A stretch of 64,000 nt of DNA, from assembly GCF_003814875.1 (NCBI RefSeq), contig NZ_RKQF01000001.1, positions 2,976,001 through 3,040,000 on the forward strand, written 5' to 3'. The notes below the pieces were generated by a model that was not told the origin of the DNA, searched no databases, and saw nothing but the letters and a program-made list of their open reading frames with translations. The DNA is from Streptomyces sp. Ag109_O5-1 (lineage in GTDB: Bacteria > Actinomycetota > Actinomycetes > Streptomycetales > Streptomycetaceae). Of this stretch, positions 17,961-25,851 are shown one piece after another (position 1 is the first letter of the stretch; every line of letters starts with the position of its first letter). The position numbers and the translations under genes were made by a program.

Positions 17961-18965
17961 ATGCACAGAAACCACCGAGCCGCCGCAATGGCCGCCACCG
18001 TTCTCGTGGGCGCCCTGCTCGCCACGGGCTGCTCCAGCAGCTCGGGCGGCAAGAAGTCAGAGAACAGCGGCGCGGCCGCGTCCGCCGGCAAGGCGTCCAC
18101 GCCCCGCATGACGGTGGCCATGATCACCCACGCCCAGCCCGGCGACACCTTCTGGGACCTGATCCGCAAGGGCGCGGCCGCGGCCGCCGCCAAGGACAAC
18201 ATCAAGCTGGTCTACTCGGCCGACCCCAGCGGCCCCAACCAGGCCAACCTGGTGCAGAACGCGATCGACCAGAAGGTCGACGGCATCGCCCTGACCGCCG
18301 CCACGCCCGACGCCCTGAAGTCCGTCACGGCCAAGGCCGAGGCCGCCGGCATCCCCGTCGTCGGCTTCAACTCCGGTGTGGACGCCTGGAAGAAGCTCGG
18401 CATGCTGGAGTACTTCGGCCAGGACGAGAACATCGCGGGCCAGGCCTTCGGCGAGCGCCTCAACAAGCTCGGCGCCAAGCACGCCCTCTGCGTCGTGCAG
18501 GCCCAGGGCCAGGTCGCCCTCGAAGCCCGCTGCGCGGGTCTGGCCAAGGGCTTCAAGGGCAAGACCGACAAGATCTACGTCAACGGCACCGACATGCCCT
18601 CGGTCAAGTCCACCATCACCGCCAAGCTGCAGCAGGACTCCTCGATCGACCAGGTCGTCACCCTCGGCGCCCCGATCGCCCTGACCGCCATCCAGTCCGT
18701 CAAGGACGCCGGCAGCAAGGCCGAGGTCGCCACCTTCGACCTCAACAAAGACCTGGTGTCCGCCGTCCAGAACGGCTCGGTCGAGTTCGCGGTCGACCAG
18801 CAGCCCTACCTCCAGGGCTACCTCGCCGTCGACGCCCTGTGGCTCTACAAGAACAACGGCAACTACAGCGGCGGCGGCGCGGCCCCCATCCTGACCGGCC
18901 CGGCGTTCGTCACCAAGGACAACGCCGACACGATCGCCAAGTTCGCCGCCAACGGCACTCGCTGA
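17961..18965 (+). CDS. Sugar ABC transporter substrate-binding lipoprotein (RbsB-like, probably inositol)
   Basis: The protein has 334 residues with a lipoprotein signal and the lipobox LLATGC near residue 20, followed by a Ser/Gly-rich tether. The periplasmic-binding-protein type I fold is shown by TVAMITHAQPGDTFWDLIRKG, the repeated domain layout and AVDQQPYLQGYLAVDALW near the end. It delivers a sugar or cyclitol to an ABC permease at the outer membrane face. No permease or ATPase gene follows it in the window; the next + strand genes are inositol-type enzymes. The shared operator ties it to the LacI gene downstream. Confidence 0.9.
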   Translation: MHRNHRAAAMAATVLVGALLATGCSSSSGGKKSENSGAAASAGKASTPRMTVAMITHAQPGDTFWDLIRKGAAAAAAKDNIKLVYSADPSGPNQANLVQNAIDQKVDGIALTAATPDALKSVTAKAEAAGIPVVGFNSGVDAWKKLGMLEYFGQDENIAGQAFGERLNKLGAKHALCVVQAQGQVALEARCAGLAKGFKGKTDKIYVNGTDMPSVKSTITAKLQQDSSIDQVVTLGAPIALTAIQSVKDAGSKAEVATFDLNKDLVSAVQNGSVEFAVDQQPYLQGYLAVDALWLYKNNGNYSGGGAAPILTGPAFVTKDNADTIAKFAANGTR

Positions 18966-18979
18966 CGATCTGTCAGCAC

Positions 18980-20035
18980 TCAGCGGGCACTCGGGCCGTC
19001 CCCTGCGGGGGGCGGCCCGCTTGTGCCTCGTACCACCAGTTTCGGGTCCAGCACCGCCTCGCGCGGCTCCAGTTCGGGGTTCTCCAGCCGCTCCACGGCG
19101 AACCGCACCGCGCACTCGGCCATCAGCCCCGCGTCCTGACGCACCGTCGTGAGGCCGATCGGCATGAGGTGGGAGAGATGACTGTCGTCGAAGCCGACCA
19201 CGGAGAGGTCCCGCGGGACCTCGACGCCACCCCGGGTCATGGCCATCAACACACCCATCGCACAACGGTCGTTGCCGGCCAGCACCGCCGTGGGCAGGGG
19301 CAGCCCGCGGTCGCGCTCCGCCAGCAGCAGCCGTCCGGCCTCGATGCCGGACTGCTCGGTGTGCTCACCGGGTATCACCCGGATCTCCGGCTCCAGTCCG
19401 TGCCGCCGCATCGCGGCCCGGTAGGAGCGCCGCCGCTCTGCCGACCCGGGGCCCGCGCCGCCGTCGATGTGCACGATCCTGCGGTGCCCCAGCTCGACCA
19501 GGTAGTCCGTGGCCTGCCGGACGCCCTTGCCCTCCGCACTGTGCACGAAGTCCACCCTGGCCCGTGGCACCCGCCGGCTGACCGAGACGGTGACGGCCCG
19601 CTGGCCGAGCCCGTCGAGGTAGGCGGGTTCCGCGTCCGGACCGAGCAGGATCAGCGCCTCGCAGCGGTGGCCGAGCAGCGCCTCGACCGCCTTCTCCTCA
19701 CTGCGGCCCTGGGCGGCGGCGGAGAGCAGCACGTCGTAGCCGAGCCGCTCGGCCTCGGGGTAGATGCCCTCGATCAGGTCGGTGTGGAAGGTCTGGTGGA
19801 CGGTGAACATCACACCGAGGGTGCGGCTGCGGCCGCGGGCCAGCAGCCGGGCCGCGCTGTCGGGGCGGTAGCCGATCTCGTCGGCGACCCGCAGCACCCG
19901 CTCGCGCGTCTCCCGGCTCGCGCCCGGCTGGTTGCGGAACACGATCGACACCAGCGCCCGGGAGACCCCCGCCCTGTCGGCGACGTCGGCCATCGTCGGC
20001 CGCTGCCTGCCCGCTGCATCCACCTGTGCACCCAC
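18980..20035 (-). CDS. LacI-family transcriptional regulator
   Basis: The protein has 351 residues. The N-terminal helix-turn-helix is TMADVADRAGVSRALVSIVF (residues ~14-33), followed by the hinge-helix region EIGYRPDSAARLLARGRS. The rest is a type I periplasmic-binding-like effector domain (LGVMFTVHQTFHTDLIEGI onward). It probably represses the sugar/inositol genes on either side: the same operator motif occurs at 17667 and 20137, each immediately after a promoter. The effector is presumably inositol or a related sugar, inferred only from the neighbours. Confidence 0.93.
   Translation of the reverse strand: MGAQVDAAGRQRPTMADVADRAGVSRALVSIVFRNQPGASRETRERVLRVADEIGYRPDSAARLLARGRSRTLGVMFTVHQTFHTDLIEGIYPEAERLGYDVLLSAAAQGRSEEKAVEALLGHRCEALILLGPDAEPAYLDGLGQRAVTVSVSRRVPRARVDFVHSAEGKGVRQATDYLVELGHRRIVHIDGGAGPGSAERRRSYRAAMRRHGLEPEIRVIPGEHTEQSGIEAGRLLLAERDRGLPLPTAVLAGNDRCAMGVLMAMTRGGVEVPRDLSVVGFDDSHLSHLMPIGLTTVRQDAGLMAECAVRFAVERLENPELEPREAVLDPKLVVRGTSGPPPAGDGPSAR
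18992..19019. terminator. Hairpin between convergent binding-protein and lacI genes
   Basis: CGGGCCGTCCCC and GGGGGGCGGCCCG form a GC-rich stem with a TGC loop and one mismatch. It lies at the extreme 3' end of the lacI gene, 27 bases past the binding-protein stop, and could serve both strands. Confidence 0.55.
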
Positions 20036-20101
20036 CCTTCGACGGAGCCCAGCCTAGGGCCTGCCCCCGGAGCCTCCAGGAAATCCCCTGGCAACAAGGT
20101 A

Positions 20102-20160
20102 TTGACATGACATTCGGACAGAGGCCATCGTACTCGCACTAGAGCGCGCTAGTAGAGCGC
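20102..20160 (+). promoter_or_regulatory. Promoter and LacI-type operator, copy 2, of the iolG-like operon
   Basis: TTGACA (20102-20107) and CATCGT (20126-20131) are 18 bases apart. The operator follows at 20137-20160, sharing CACTAGAGCGCGCTA with copy 1. Its right half-site is weaker than in copy 1 (GCGCAGCAG instead of GCGCTCTAG), so repression may be looser. Confidence 0.65.
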
Positions 20161-20212
20161 AGCAGCCAGCTGGCGACAGCACCCCCCTCCCCCTCTCCCC
20201 GAAGGACACGCC

Positions 20213-20548
20213 ATGGCAACGGCGCCATCCCCCCTCCGCACCACCGTCGGCAACCTGTGCCTCGGCTCCGCCCCCGACTCCTGGGGCATCTGGTTCCCGG
20301 AGGACGAGCACCAGGTCCCGTACACCCGCTTCCTGATGGGCATCGCGGCCGTGGTGCTGTGGCTGACCAACTTCGTGATCGGGCTGGTCTTCCCGTCGCT
20401 GGTCTCCGCGATCGGGATCTCCAACACATTCTTCCTGTTCGTCGTGGCGGGGATCTTCTCGCTCGCCTTCGTGAAGCTCTACGTCCCCGAGACCAAGGGC
20501 CGCACCCTCGAAACCCTCGAAGCCGAGCTCCGCGCGCGCTTCTCCTGA
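20213..20548 (+). pseudogene. Chimeric ORF: start of IolE joined to the end of a sugar MFS transporter
   Basis: The first ~33 residues (GSAPDSWGIWFPEDEHQVPY) are the conserved N-terminus of inosose dehydratase IolE. From residue ~35 the sequence switches to the last two membrane helices and tail of a sugar-porter MFS protein, ending [18 protein letters not shown] with the family motif PETKGR. The product of 111 residues can perform neither job. The frame is intact and a ribosome site is present, so a small membrane protein may be made. The simplest reading is a single internal deletion that removed most of iolE and of the transporter gene while leaving the promoter and operon behind it. Confidence 0.78.
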
Positions 20549-20570
20549 CCTCATCGAAGGAAATACGACC

Positions 20571-21587
20571 ATGACCGTACGTATCGGCGTCATCGGCGCC
20601 GGCTGGATCGGCAAAGAGCACATCCAGCGCCTCACCCACACCGTCACCGGCGCCCAGGTGACCGCGGTCACCGACATCGACCCCGCCCGTGCCGCCGGGG
20701 CCGCCGAGCCGGTCGGTGCCCGGGTGCTGCCCGACGGCGCGGCCGTGGTCGCCGCGGACGACGTGGACGCCGTCCTCGTCACCTCCTGGGGCCCCACCCA
20801 CGCCGAGCACGTGCTGAACGCGATCGCCGCCGGGAAGCCGGTCTTCTGCGAGAAGCCCCTCGCCACCACCACCGAGGACTGTCTGAAGATCGTCGAGGCC
20901 GAGCAGGCGCACGGCCGCCGTCTGGTCCAGGTCGGCTTCATGCGCCGCTACGACGCCGGCTACCGCCAGCTGAAGCAGGTCATCGACTCCGGGAAGATCG
21001 GCGAGCCGCTGATCGTGCACTGCGCCCACCGCAACCCGACCGTCCCGGAGTCCTACACCTCCGAGATGGCCTCGCTGGACACGGCGGTGCACGAGGTCGA
21101 CGTGCTGCGCTGGCTGCTCGACGACGAGATCGTCTCCACCCAGGTGATCACCCCGCGCGCCACCAGCAAGCGGTTCGAGCACCTCAAGGACCCGCAGATC
21201 ATCCTCTTCGAGACCGCCAAGGGCATCCGTATCGACCTGGAGGTCTTCGTCAACTGCCAGTACGGCTACGACATCCAGTGCGAGACCGTCGGCGAGGAGG
21301 GCCTGGTCCGGCTGCCCGACCCGGCCGCGGTCGGCGTCCGCACCGCAGGTCAGCACAGCACCGAGGTCCTCACCGACTGGGTGGGCCGGTTCCGGGACGC
21401 CTTCGACACCGAGTTCCGCGAGTGGATCGCGGGCCTCGCGGCCGGCAACGAGCCGACCGGCCCCTCGGCCTGGGACGGTTACGCCGCGACCGTCATCACC
21501 GCGGCGACCGTCGACGCCCTGCAGTCGGGCGGCGTCGTCGCCACCGACATCAAGCCCCGCCCGGCCTTCTACGGAGGCACCGCATGA
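20571..21587 (+). CDS. iolG: Inositol 2-dehydrogenase-like Gfo/Idh/MocA oxidoreductase
   Basis: The protein has 338 residues. The NAD-binding motif is [12 protein letters not shown] at the N-terminus. The family motif is CEKPLATT (residues ~95-102), and the catalytic Asp/His are in [14 protein letters not shown]. Members oxidise myo-inositol or a related cyclitol/sugar to the ketone. It follows the chimeric ORF by 22 bases, overlaps the next gene by four (ATGA) and sits behind the LacI-type operator, so it is co-transcribed and probably inducer-controlled. The IolG subfamily call is from overall likeness; a scyllo-inositol or other sugar dehydrogenase is possible. Confidence 0.86.
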   Translation: MTVRIGVIGAGWIGKEHIQRLTHTVTGAQVTAVTDIDPARAAGAAEPVGARVLPDGAAVVAADDVDAVLVTSWGPTHAEHVLNAIAAGKPVFCEKPLATTTEDCLKIVEAEQAHGRRLVQVGFMRRYDAGYRQLKQVIDSGKIGEPLIVHCAHRNPTVPESYTSEMASLDTAVHEVDVLRWLLDDEIVSTQVITPRATSKRFEHLKDPQIILFETAKGIRIDLEVFVNCQYGYDIQCETVGEEGLVRLPDPAAVGVRTAGQHSTEVLTDWVGRFRDAFDTEFREWIAGLAAGNEPTGPSAWDGYAATVITAATVDALQSGGVVATDIKPRPAFYGGTA

Positions 21588-22450
21588 AAATCGCCCTCGA
21601 CCCGTACATGTTCCGCGCCCTGCCGATCGACGACATGGTGCGCACGGTGGCCGAACTCGGCTACGAGTACGTCGAGTTGTCGCCGCGCGACGACTTCATG
21701 CCGTTCTTCCTGCACCCGCGTGCGGACGACGAGCGGATCGCGGAGCTGAAGAACTCCCTGCGCACGCACGGTGTGAAGCTGTCCTCGGTGCTGCCGCTGT
21801 ACAAGTGGTCGTCGCCGGACGAGACGGAGCGGCAGGCGGCCGTCCGCTACTGGAAGCGGATGATCGAGATCACGGCGGACCTCGAATGTCCGCTGATGAA
21901 CAGCGAGTTCAACGGGCGTCCCGAGCGCGCGGCGGAGAGCGAAGCGGCCTTCTGGCGCTCCCTCGAAGAGCTTCTCCCGCTCTTCGAGCGCGAGGGCATC
22001 GCTCTCAACCTGGAAGCGCACCCGGACGACTTCTGCGAGGAGAACACCCCCGCGGTGGACCTGGTCCGCGCGATCAACAAGCCGTGGGTGAACTACCTGT
22101 ACTGCGCCCCGCACTCCTTCCACCTCTCCGGTGCCGACCCGAAGGCCGGCATCGCGGAGATGATGCGGTACGCGGGCGACAAGCTGCAGCACGTGCACAT
22201 CGCGGACTCCTTCAACCACAAGGGCTCCAGCGGGCTGCGCTACATCCTCAACCCGCCCGGCACCACGGCCCGGATCCACCAGCACCTGGACATCGGCCAG
22301 GGCGAGGTCGACTGGGACGCGTTCTTCGGCACCCTGCGCGACCTGGACTTCGACGGCGTCGCGACCGCCTGTGTCTTCGCCTGGGAAGAGCGGGCGCACG
22401 AGTCCTCGGCGTTCATGCTGGACCGCATCAAGAAGGAGCTCGCGGCGTAG
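21584..22450 (+). CDS. Sugar phosphate isomerase/epimerase-type TIM barrel
   Basis: The protein has 288 residues and starts at ATG 21584, overlapping the dehydrogenase stop. The fold is that of IolE/IolI/xylose-isomerase-like barrels: [12 protein letters not shown] early, metal-ligand candidates in NLEAHPDDF and [10 protein letters not shown], and [15 protein letters not shown] late. It likely isomerises or dehydrates the keto product of the dehydrogenase. Its last 23 bases overlap the end of the convergent regulator gene. Which inositol-pathway step it performs cannot be told by eye. Confidence 0.86.
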   Translation: MKIALDPYMFRALPIDDMVRTVAELGYEYVELSPRDDFMPFFLHPRADDERIAELKNSLRTHGVKLSSVLPLYKWSSPDETERQAAVRYWKRMIEITADLECPLMNSEFNGRPERAAESEAAFWRSLEELLPLFEREGIALNLEAHPDDFCEENTPAVDLVRAINKPWVNYLYCAPHSFHLSGADPKAGIAEMMRYAGDKLQHVHIADSFNHKGSSGLRYILNPPGTTARIHQHLDIGQGEVDWDAFFGTLRDLDFDGVATACVFAWEERAHESSAFMLDRIKKELAA

Positions 22451-24860
22451 GCGCTTCGTCGGGAGAGCCGCGATCGGCCGTCGATCGGCCGCGGGCTCGT
22501 CGTGGCTGGTCGCGCCCACGCGGCGGTAGCCGCACATCGACTACCGCCTCGCGCCCCTTCGGGGCGCTGCCGAGCGCTTCCTCGATCGCCGCCAGCCAGC
22601 CGTCGACGGGCCCGGCCGTCACCAACCCGCTGCCCGCACCGGCGAGTTGGCCGACGGCCGGGCGCAGCCGGTCCAGACACCGGCGCAGCGTCGGGCGGTC
22701 GCCGAGCTCCAGGGCGACGGCCGCCACGACACACCACAACGCCTCCTGCACGAGGTCAGCAGGAGGTTCGGGCAGCCCGCGAAGCACGTCGCGGGCTGCC
22801 CTTTCGCCGTCCGCGGCAAGGGCAAGCGCCGGGCGGATCCAGGGGAGATACGGCCCCCAGTCGGCGTCCGGCTCGACCGCGTCCCGGATGCGGTACGGCC
22901 GCCCGGCCAGGCGAGCGCAGAGCAGTGCGAGGGGAAGCAGACCGCCGCGCACGCCGGGCATACCCGGCCCGTCCAGCAGCCGATCGACCTCGCGGTAGGC
23001 GGCGGCCACGGCGCCGAAAGGGGGTGGGGGATTCGCCGCGCAGATCGCGCGGGCCGTGGGAGGGTCGACGCCGGGCGCGGGGGCCACCAGGGGGCCGACC
23101 CCGAGGGTGAGCCCGCCAACCCCACGAGCCGTAGGGAACTCGGCTTCGGGAACCGGGCTTCCGCCCAGCCCGGCCGCCTTCTTCTGGCCGGATCCCCGCC
23201 CATCCGCCCGGCCCTCGCCGAAGGCACCCCTACCGCCCCGCCCATCCGCCTGGCTCCCGCCGAAGGCACCCCCACCGCCCCGCTCGGCACCCCCGGGAAT
23301 CGAACCGCCCCACCCACCAGACTCGTCGGTCTGCCCCGTCTCCCCCGTCACCGCCAAGCGCAGCGCCCTGTATCCCTCCGTGAACACCCGGACCAGCGGC
23401 AGCTCATGGCGGTCGGCCAACCTGTCGGCCGTCTCGGCGTGTGCGTCGGCCGTCGGGAAGTCGGTCAGGGCGGCGCGTGCCTGGACTCGGATCAGGTGGC
23501 CGAGTACCTCGTAGGTGGCCAGGCCGTGCCGGTCGGACAGGGCGATCAGTTCGGTGCCGATGGCGTCGCGGCGGGGGGCGAGGCCGGGCCGGGTGCAGGA
23601 CTGCATGAAGACGCCGTTGAGGGCGAAGGCGAGCAGCGCCGGGTCGTCGAGGCGGCGGGCGAGGTGCTCCGCAGCGGCGGCCGCTTCCGCGGCACGGGCC
23701 GACCTGGTGCCGCGTGATTCCAGGGCGATCGTGGCGAGCAGCCGGCAGCGGGCCGCGTCCTGGGCCGGGGTCGCGGGGAGCCGGGCCAGGGCCCGTTCGG
23801 CGGCTTCGACGATCCGGTGGGCGCCCGCCGGATCGTCGGACCGGGTCCAGATCGCGGGGACGTCGTACGCGCCGATCACGCGCGCCGTCAGTTCCGGGTC
23901 GCCGAACTCCTCGGCCGCCGTGATCGCCGCGAGCCGGTGGTCACGGGCGGCGGCCAGCCCGCCGGAGCCGGTCACCGCGAGGGTGCGCAGCAGGCCGACG
24001 GTCGATTCCAGGCGGGCCCGGGCACCGGCGGCCACCGTACGGTCGTACGCCTCGGTCGCCCGGGACCACACCCGGGCGGCCGCCGTGGCTCCCGCTTCTT
24101 CCGCGTCCAGGGCGGGGTCCTGCGCGAGGATGCCCGCCTCCAGCCGGCGCAGGGCCGGGCCGGGGTCGAGGCCCAGCTGGTCGGCAAGGGTCGCGCGGGC
24201 CCGGCGCAGCACCGCGAGGGCGTCGCCCTGGCGGCCGGTGCGGTACAGGGCGAGCGCGAGCAGCCGCCACGCCTCCTCGCGCCATGGATGCCCGGTGAGG
24301 TGGGCGTCCAGATCGGGCACCGCCTCGGCCGCCCGGCCCCCGGCGAGCAACGCCTCGGCCCGCTGCTCCACCGCCCGCAGCCGCAGCTCGGCGAGCCGGG
24401 CCCGCTCGGCACCGGCCCACTCCTCGTCGGCGAACTCGGCGTAGGCGGGCCCGCGCCACAGCTCCAGCGCCGTACGCAATGACAGTGCGGCCTGCGAGGG
24501 CTCCACCGTCGCGGCTGTCTCCACTGCCTTCTCGAACTGCCTGGCGTCCACCGCATCCGTGCGCAGGGCGTAGCCGGGGCCGTCGGTGACCAGCAGTCTC
24601 GCCGGCGTGCGGGGCGGGCGGTCGGGTTCAAGGGCGCGGCGAAGATCGCCCACGAAGGTGCGGACGGCACCGACGGCGGTGGGCGGCGGCTCGTCCCAGA
24701 GGTCGGCGACCAGGCGGGCGACCGGCACGACCCGTCTGCGGGCCACGATCAACCGGGCCAGTACCGCGCGGTGCCGGGGGCCCTTCAGGGCGAGCGGGAC
24801 TCCGGCGCGCTCGGCCGTGACCGGCCCGAGGACCCCGAAGACGACCTCGTCCTTGCTCAC
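22428..24860 (-). CDS. SARP/AfsR-type regulator with BTAD domain
   Basis: The protein has 810 residues if started at GTG 24860. An OmpR-type DNA-binding domain occupies ~10-95 (LALKGPRHRAVLARLIVARR, VADLWDEPPPTAVGAVRTFV). The BTAD domain spans ~100-250 (ALELWRGPAYAEF, ALYRTGRQGDALAVLRRAR). The remainder is Ala-rich TPR-like helix without an NB-ARC ATPase motif. Residues ~510-566 are a Gly-rich low-complexity stretch. The final ~50 residues are encoded by a dispersed intergenic repeat (22502-22571), so the original C-terminus was probably altered. The gene is divergent from the alpha/beta hydrolase, which is the obvious candidate target. Confidence 0.85.
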   Translation of the reverse strand: MSKDEVVFGVLGPVTAERAGVPLALKGPRHRAVLARLIVARRRVVPVARLVADLWDEPPPTAVGAVRTFVGDLRRALEPDRPPRTPARLLVTDGPGYALRTDAVDARQFEKAVETAATVEPSQAALSLRTALELWRGPAYAEFADEEWAGAERARLAELRLRAVEQRAEALLAGGRAAEAVPDLDAHLTGHPWREEAWRLLALALYRTGRQGDALAVLRRARATLADQLGLDPGPALRRLEAGILAQDPALDAEEAGATAAARVWSRATEAYDRTVAAGARARLESTVGLLRTLAVTGSGGLAAARDHRLAAITAAEEFGDPELTARVIGAYDVPAIWTRSDDPAGAHRIVEAAERALARLPATPAQDAARCRLLATIALESRGTRSARAAEAAAAAEHLARRLDDPALLAFALNGVFMQSCTRPGLAPRRDAIGTELIALSDRHGLATYEVLGHLIRVQARAALTDFPTADAHAETADRLADRHELPLVRVFTEGYRALRLAVTGETGQTDESGGWGGSIPGGAERGGGGAFGGSQADGRGGRGAFGEGRADGRGSGQKKAAGLGGSPVPEAEFPTARGVGGLTLGVGPLVAPAPGVDPPTARAICAANPPPPFGAVAAAYREVDRLLDGPGMPGVRGGLLPLALLCARLAGRPYRIRDAVEPDADWGPYLPWIRPALALAADGERAARDVLRGLPEPPADLVQEALWCVVAAVALELGDRPTLRRCLDRLRPAVGQLAGAGSGLVTAGPVDGWLAAIEEALGSAPKGREAVVDVRLPPRGRDQPRRARGRSTADRGSPDEAPTPRAPS
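22502..22571 (+). repeat. Dispersed intergenic repeat with hairpin, copy 1
   Basis: Begins GTGGCTGGTCGCGCCCACG and ends in the hairpin GCGCCCC-TTC-GGGGCGC (22551-22567). A closely similar element is at 62953-63021. Such elements are common at gene ends in Streptomyces, where the hairpin may terminate transcription or stabilise RNA. Here it lies inside the 3' coding end of the BTAD regulator. Confidence 0.75.
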
Positions 24861-24917
24861 CCGCCCACCGTACGTGCTGCTGATCGGCTGCTGATCCGGG
24901 CGCGGGAGTCTCGGCGC

Positions 24918-25799
24918 ATGAAGCACATGAACATCCCCGGTTTCCAGCAGCGCCGCGTCCCGGTCGTGGACGGTGTCTCCCTGCACGCGGCCGTGGGCGG
25001 CTCCGGCAGCCCGGTCGTACTCCTCCACGGCTTCCCGCAGACCCACCTGATGTGGCGGCACGTGGCCGCCGGCCTCGCCGCCGACCACACCGTGATCTGC
25101 CCCGACCTGCGCGGTTACGGCGCCAGTGACAAGCCGGCCGGCGCGGACGGGTCGTCGTACTCGAAGCGGACGATGGCCGCGGACGTCGTGGCGCTCGCCC
25201 GGGCCCTCGGCCATGAGCGCTTCGCGCTGGCCGGGCACGACCGGGGCGCCCTGGTCGCCTTCCGGGCCGGGCTTGACCACCCGGACGCCGTCACGCACCT
25301 GGTGCTGCTGGACGTACTGCCCACCGTGGACATGTGGGAGGTGCTGCACGGCACCTCGGCCGCCGTGGCCTTCCATCTGTATCTGATGGCCCAGCCCCCG
25401 GGGCTGCCGGAGCAGTTGATCGGTGCGGCCCCGGAGCTGTTCTTCGGGCACTTCCTCGACCTGTGGTCGCGGGACCCGGCGGCGATCCCCGCCGACGTCC
25501 GCGCCGTCTATCTCACGGCCTGCCGGGACGCGGTGCCCTCGATCGTGGCCGACTACCGTGCCTCGGCCGGTGTCGACGCCGAGCACGACCTGGCCGACCG
25601 GGCCGCCGGGCGGGTCCTGGGCATGCCGGTCACCGTGCTCCAGCAGGACTGGGGCGCCGCCCTCGGCTACGACGCGGCCGCGGTCTGGCGGGCCTGGGCA
25701 CCGGACCTGGAGCACCGCACGGTGGACTGCGGGCACTTCATCGCCGAGGAGGCGCCGGACGTGGTCACCGACGCGATCGGGAAGACACTCGCCCGCTGA
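24918..25799 (+). CDS. Alpha/beta hydrolase (haloacid dehalogenase/epoxide hydrolase-like)
   Basis: The protein has 293 residues from ATG 24918. VVLLHGFPQTHLMW gives the oxyanion-hole HGFP. The nucleophile elbow is LAGHDRGALV (Asp nucleophile), as in haloacetate dehalogenases and epoxide hydrolases rather than Ser esterases. DLRGYGASDKP and the terminal CGHFIAEEAP (catalytic His) complete the pattern. It should cleave a carbon-halogen bond or an epoxide by an ester intermediate. It is divergent from the BTAD regulator with ~57 bases between starts, so both likely share control sequences there. Confidence 0.88.
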   Translation: MKHMNIPGFQQRRVPVVDGVSLHAAVGGSGSPVVLLHGFPQTHLMWRHVAAGLAADHTVICPDLRGYGASDKPAGADGSSYSKRTMAADVVALARALGHERFALAGHDRGALVAFRAGLDHPDAVTHLVLLDVLPTVDMWEVLHGTSAAVAFHLYLMAQPPGLPEQLIGAAPELFFGHFLDLWSRDPAAIPADVRAVYLTACRDAVPSIVADYRASAGVDAEHDLADRAAGRVLGMPVTVLQQDWGAALGYDAAAVWRAWAPDLEHRTVDCGHFIAEEAPDVVTDAIGKTLAR

Positions 25800-25800
25800 C

Positions 25801-25832
25801 CGGTCGGGGTCCCGGCGCCGGGACCCCGACCG
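25801..25832. terminator. Perfect palindrome between convergent hydrolase and peroxidase genes
   Basis: CGGTCGGGGTCCCGGC pairs with the next 16 bases without a mismatch, two bases after the hydrolase stop and 20 before the peroxidase stop. It is a likely bidirectional terminator. Confidence 0.75.
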
Positions 25833-25851
25833 ACGCAGGCGTCGGTCAATA

